In this document: positions 30,747-32,543 of the stretch, in pieces
Position numbering within the stretch: position 1 is the first letter of the stretch
Layout: each line of letters starts with the position of its first letter
DNA from: Bacteroidota bacterium
GTDB lineage: Bacteria; Bacteroidota; Bacteroidia; Chitinophagales; Saprospiraceae
Direction of reading: 5' to 3'
Assembly (NCBI GenBank): GCA_029561355.1
Contig: JAKQJD010000059.1
Coordinates: 1-32,543, forward strand
Length of the DNA: 32,543 bases
Translations under genes and position numbers: made by a program
Notes under the pieces: generated by a model
What the model saw: the letters and a program-made list of their open reading frames with translations, nothing else
What the model was told of the DNA's origin: nothing
The model's database searches: none

Positions 30747-32543
30747 ATGAAATATTTTCTTTTTCCGGTTTTCGTGTTTTTGTTTTGGTGTAGCGGCGTA
30801 TCGGCGCAAACGGCTACCGTATTCGGACGGATCAGCGATGCATCCAGCGAGCAACCGATCGAACTGGTGACCGTGTATGTGAAAGGCGGAAAAAGCAATA
30901 CCACTTCCGACGAACGCGGCAATTATTCCATACAAGTGCCTGCCGGACAGCGCGTTACGCTCGTTTTCCGACGCGTGGCATTTAAGGAAACGACTGCTGA
31001 TGTGTTGTCTATGTCGCCGGGCGCCCGGTTTGCACTCGACCTGGCCATGGCCCCCGTTCAATCAAATCTGGAAGTCGTGATCAGCGAACGCCGGCTCGAC
31101 GACGGCGGAATGGTGAAGGAAAAAAACCTCAAAGACCTGCGCCTCCTGCCCAGCGCTACCGGCAACCTGGAAAGTGTACTTCCCCACCTGGCGCTCGGTA
31201 CCTCGATGGGCTCGGGCGGCGAACTCACGTCGCAGTACCAGGTGCGCGGCGGCAACTACGACGAAAACCTCGTGTACGTCAACGATTTTGAAATATACCG
31301 CCCGCAACTTATCCGTGCCGGCCAGCAGGAAGGTCTCACGTTCCCGAACATCGATCTGACGCGCGACCTGTCGTTTTCTTCCGGCGGTTTCCAGTCGAAA
31401 TACGGCGACAAAATGTCGTCGGTACTCGACATCAAATACAAACGTCCCGACAGTCTGCGCGCCAGCGCCAATGCCAGCCTGCTGGGCGCTTCGGCGCACC
31501 TCGAAGGCAGCGCCCGGCTCAAAAAAGACGATTACCGCGCGTTTCGGTACCTGGTGGGGGCGCGTTACAAAACCACCCAGTTGCTGCTCGGCAGCCTCGA
31601 CGTGGAAGGCGAGTACACGCCGAATTTTACGGATATTCAAACCTACCTGACGTATGACCTGAGCCGCTCCTGGCAGGTCGGTTTTATTGGAAATTACAAC
31701 CGTTCGGTGTATCGTTTCAAACCGCAAAGCCTCGCCCGCGCATTCGGACTCGTGGATTATGCGCTCCAGTTGCGAACGGCGTTCGAAGGCCAGGAACTCG
31801 ACGATTTTACCCAGGCGATGGGTGGCGTTTCGTTTACTTTTTTGCCTGAACGGGAACACAATCCGTTGTACCACAAATTTTTAGCCTCTACCTGGCGCAG
31901 TCAGGAAAACGAGCGTTTCGATATTCTGGGCTATTACATTCTGGGCGAACTGGAGGAAAACCTGGGCTCCGACGATTTCGGAGAGATTGTCAATATCCTC
32001 GGCGAAGGCACGCAGCACACCTGGGTGCGCAACTACCTCACCGCCGACGTGCGCAACGTGGAATACAAAGGCGGCATCGAACTGCAACACGACAGCATCA
32101 ATGCCGGGCTGGTGCGCAGCCACTTCCTGCAATGGTCCGCAAAATGGCAGAACGAGCAGATTCTCGATAAGATCAACGAATGGGAGCGCCTCGATTCGGC
32201 CCTGTACTCGCTGCCATATGACACCACGGTGTTGTTGGTCCGCAAAGTGCTGAAAACCCGAAACAGCCTGCAAAGCGACCGTTTCAGCGCTTTTTTTCAG
32301 GACACCTGGACCTGGCGCAAAGACGGCGTGCGGGAAATTCAGGCCATTGCCGGTGCGCGCGGACAATACTGGACCCTGAATGGCGATTTTTTCGTTACCC
32401 CACGCGCCCAGATTTTGTATAAACCGCTGAATACCAAACTCGACGTTTCTTACCGGCTTTCCACGGGTTTGTACTTCCAGCCCGCTTTTTACCGGGAAAT
32501 GCGCGCTTTGAACGGCACGGTGAACACCAACCTGAGCGCCCAG
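30747..32543 (+). CDS. TonB-dependent receptor with carboxypeptidase-regulatory-like N-terminal domain (partial)
   Basis: 599 codons are visible and the frame is open at the window end, so the barrel C-terminus is missing. Signal peptide MKYFLFPVFVFLFWCSGVSAQ. Residues about 22-100 are a CarboxypepD_reg-like domain (ATVFGRISDASSEQPIELVTVYVKGGKSNTTSDERGNYSIQVPAG). The plug domain follows at about 120-230 (LPSATGNLESVLPHLALGTSMGSGGELTSQYQVRGGNYDENLVYVNDFEIYRP...SSGGFQSKYGDKMSSVLDIKY). After that come barrel strands. This architecture is that of Bacteroidota outer-membrane transporters powered by TonB, often for siderophores or glycans; no SusD gene is visible in the window, so the substrate is unknown. 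Confidence 0.92.
   Translation, partial: MKYFLFPVFVFLFWCSGVSAQTATVFGRISDASSEQPIELVTVYVKGGKSNTTSDERGNYSIQVPAGQRVTLVFRRVAFKETTADVLSMSPGARFALDLAMAPVQSNLEVVISERRLDDGGMVKEKNLKDLRLLPSATGNLESVLPHLALGTSMGSGGELTSQYQVRGGNYDENLVYVNDFEIYRPQLIRAGQQEGLTFPNIDLTRDLSFSSGGFQSKYGDKMSSVLDIKYKRPDSLRASANASLLGASAHLEGSARLKKDDYRAFRYLVGARYKTTQLLLGSLDVEGEYTPNFTDIQTYLTYDLSRSWQVGFIGNYNRSVYRFKPQSLARAFGLVDYALQLRTAFEGQELDDFTQAMGGVSFTFLPEREHNPLYHKFLASTWRSQENERFDILGYYILGELEENLGSDDFGEIVNILGEGTQHTWVRNYLTADVRNVEYKGGIELQHDSINAGLVRSHFLQWSAKWQNEQILDKINEWERLDSALYSLPYDTTVLLVRKVLKTRNSLQSDRFSAFFQDTWTWRKDGVREIQAIAGARGQYWTLNGDFFVTPRAQILYKPLNTKLDVSYRLSTGLYFQPAFYREMRALNGTVNTNLSAQ

Noticed and set aside
1..32543. tRNA or rRNA genes
   Set aside because: No cloverleaf or conserved rRNA segment was recognised in any gene-free stretch by reading; a covariance search was not possible here.

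Overview
The window reads as chromosomal DNA of a Bacteroidota bacterium, most likely of the Saprospiria/Lewinella-Haliscomenobacter type (inference from gene content; no rRNA is present). The support is a giant HYR/Ig-domain surface protein ending in a gliding-motility-associated (type IX secretion, type B) sorting domain, a PorP/SprF-family protein, a PD40-OmpA protein, a TonB-dependent receptor with a carboxypeptidase-regulatory-like N-terminus, a CrtZ-type carotenoid hydroxylase, and start regions with no clear Shine-Dalgarno sequence but repeated TAnnTTTG -7 boxes of the Bacteroidota sigma factor. Coding density is high. No tRNA, rRNA, CRISPR array, IS element or phage gene was seen.

Layout. 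1-6404 is a run of minus-strand genes: an AlkD-like DNA alkylation repair protein (cut by the window start), a 3-hydroxyacyl-CoA dehydrogenase, an exported amidohydrolase-fold protein lacking most metal ligands, an FAH-family hydrolase, D-Ala-D-Ala ligase and an MltA-type lytic transglycosylase. 6664-10882 holds a 2-oxoacid dehydrogenase E2, a convergent NodB-type polysaccharide deacetylase, gltX and a 61-residue charged protein. 11079-22166 is the most distinctive block: a 2633-residue secreted multidomain protein, then PorP/SprF, then PD40-OmpA, probably one cell-surface/T9SS unit. 22453-27288 holds an exported PPP-like phosphatase, a periplasmic thioredoxin-fold protein and an NfeD-flotillin pair. 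27338-29024 (minus) has two hypothetical proteins and a carotenoid hydroxylase. 29313 to the end has folC and a truncated TonB-dependent receptor.

Functionally, MltA, Ddl and perhaps the deacetylase act on the cell envelope; the adhesin/PorP/OmpA trio builds a secreted surface structure; NfeD-flotillin organises the inner membrane. The dehydrogenase and E2 serve acyl-CoA/2-oxoacid catabolism.

The unexplained signal lies mostly between genes. A family of G/T-rich to A/C-rich inverted repeats (built on gtgtttggtgttt) sits directly against stop codons at several sites, with one core repeated in opposite orientation 27 kb away. There is also a perfect 39-bp inverted repeat (3298-3452), a perfect palindrome with 48-bp arms and a 1-base centre (24864-24960), and several short-period spacers. 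Inside the giant protein, two HYR modules appear interrupted by copies of a second domain of about 140 residues. I did not find a convincing new defence or biosynthetic system; the best candidates for something undescribed are the intergenic repeat family and the nested-domain adhesin.
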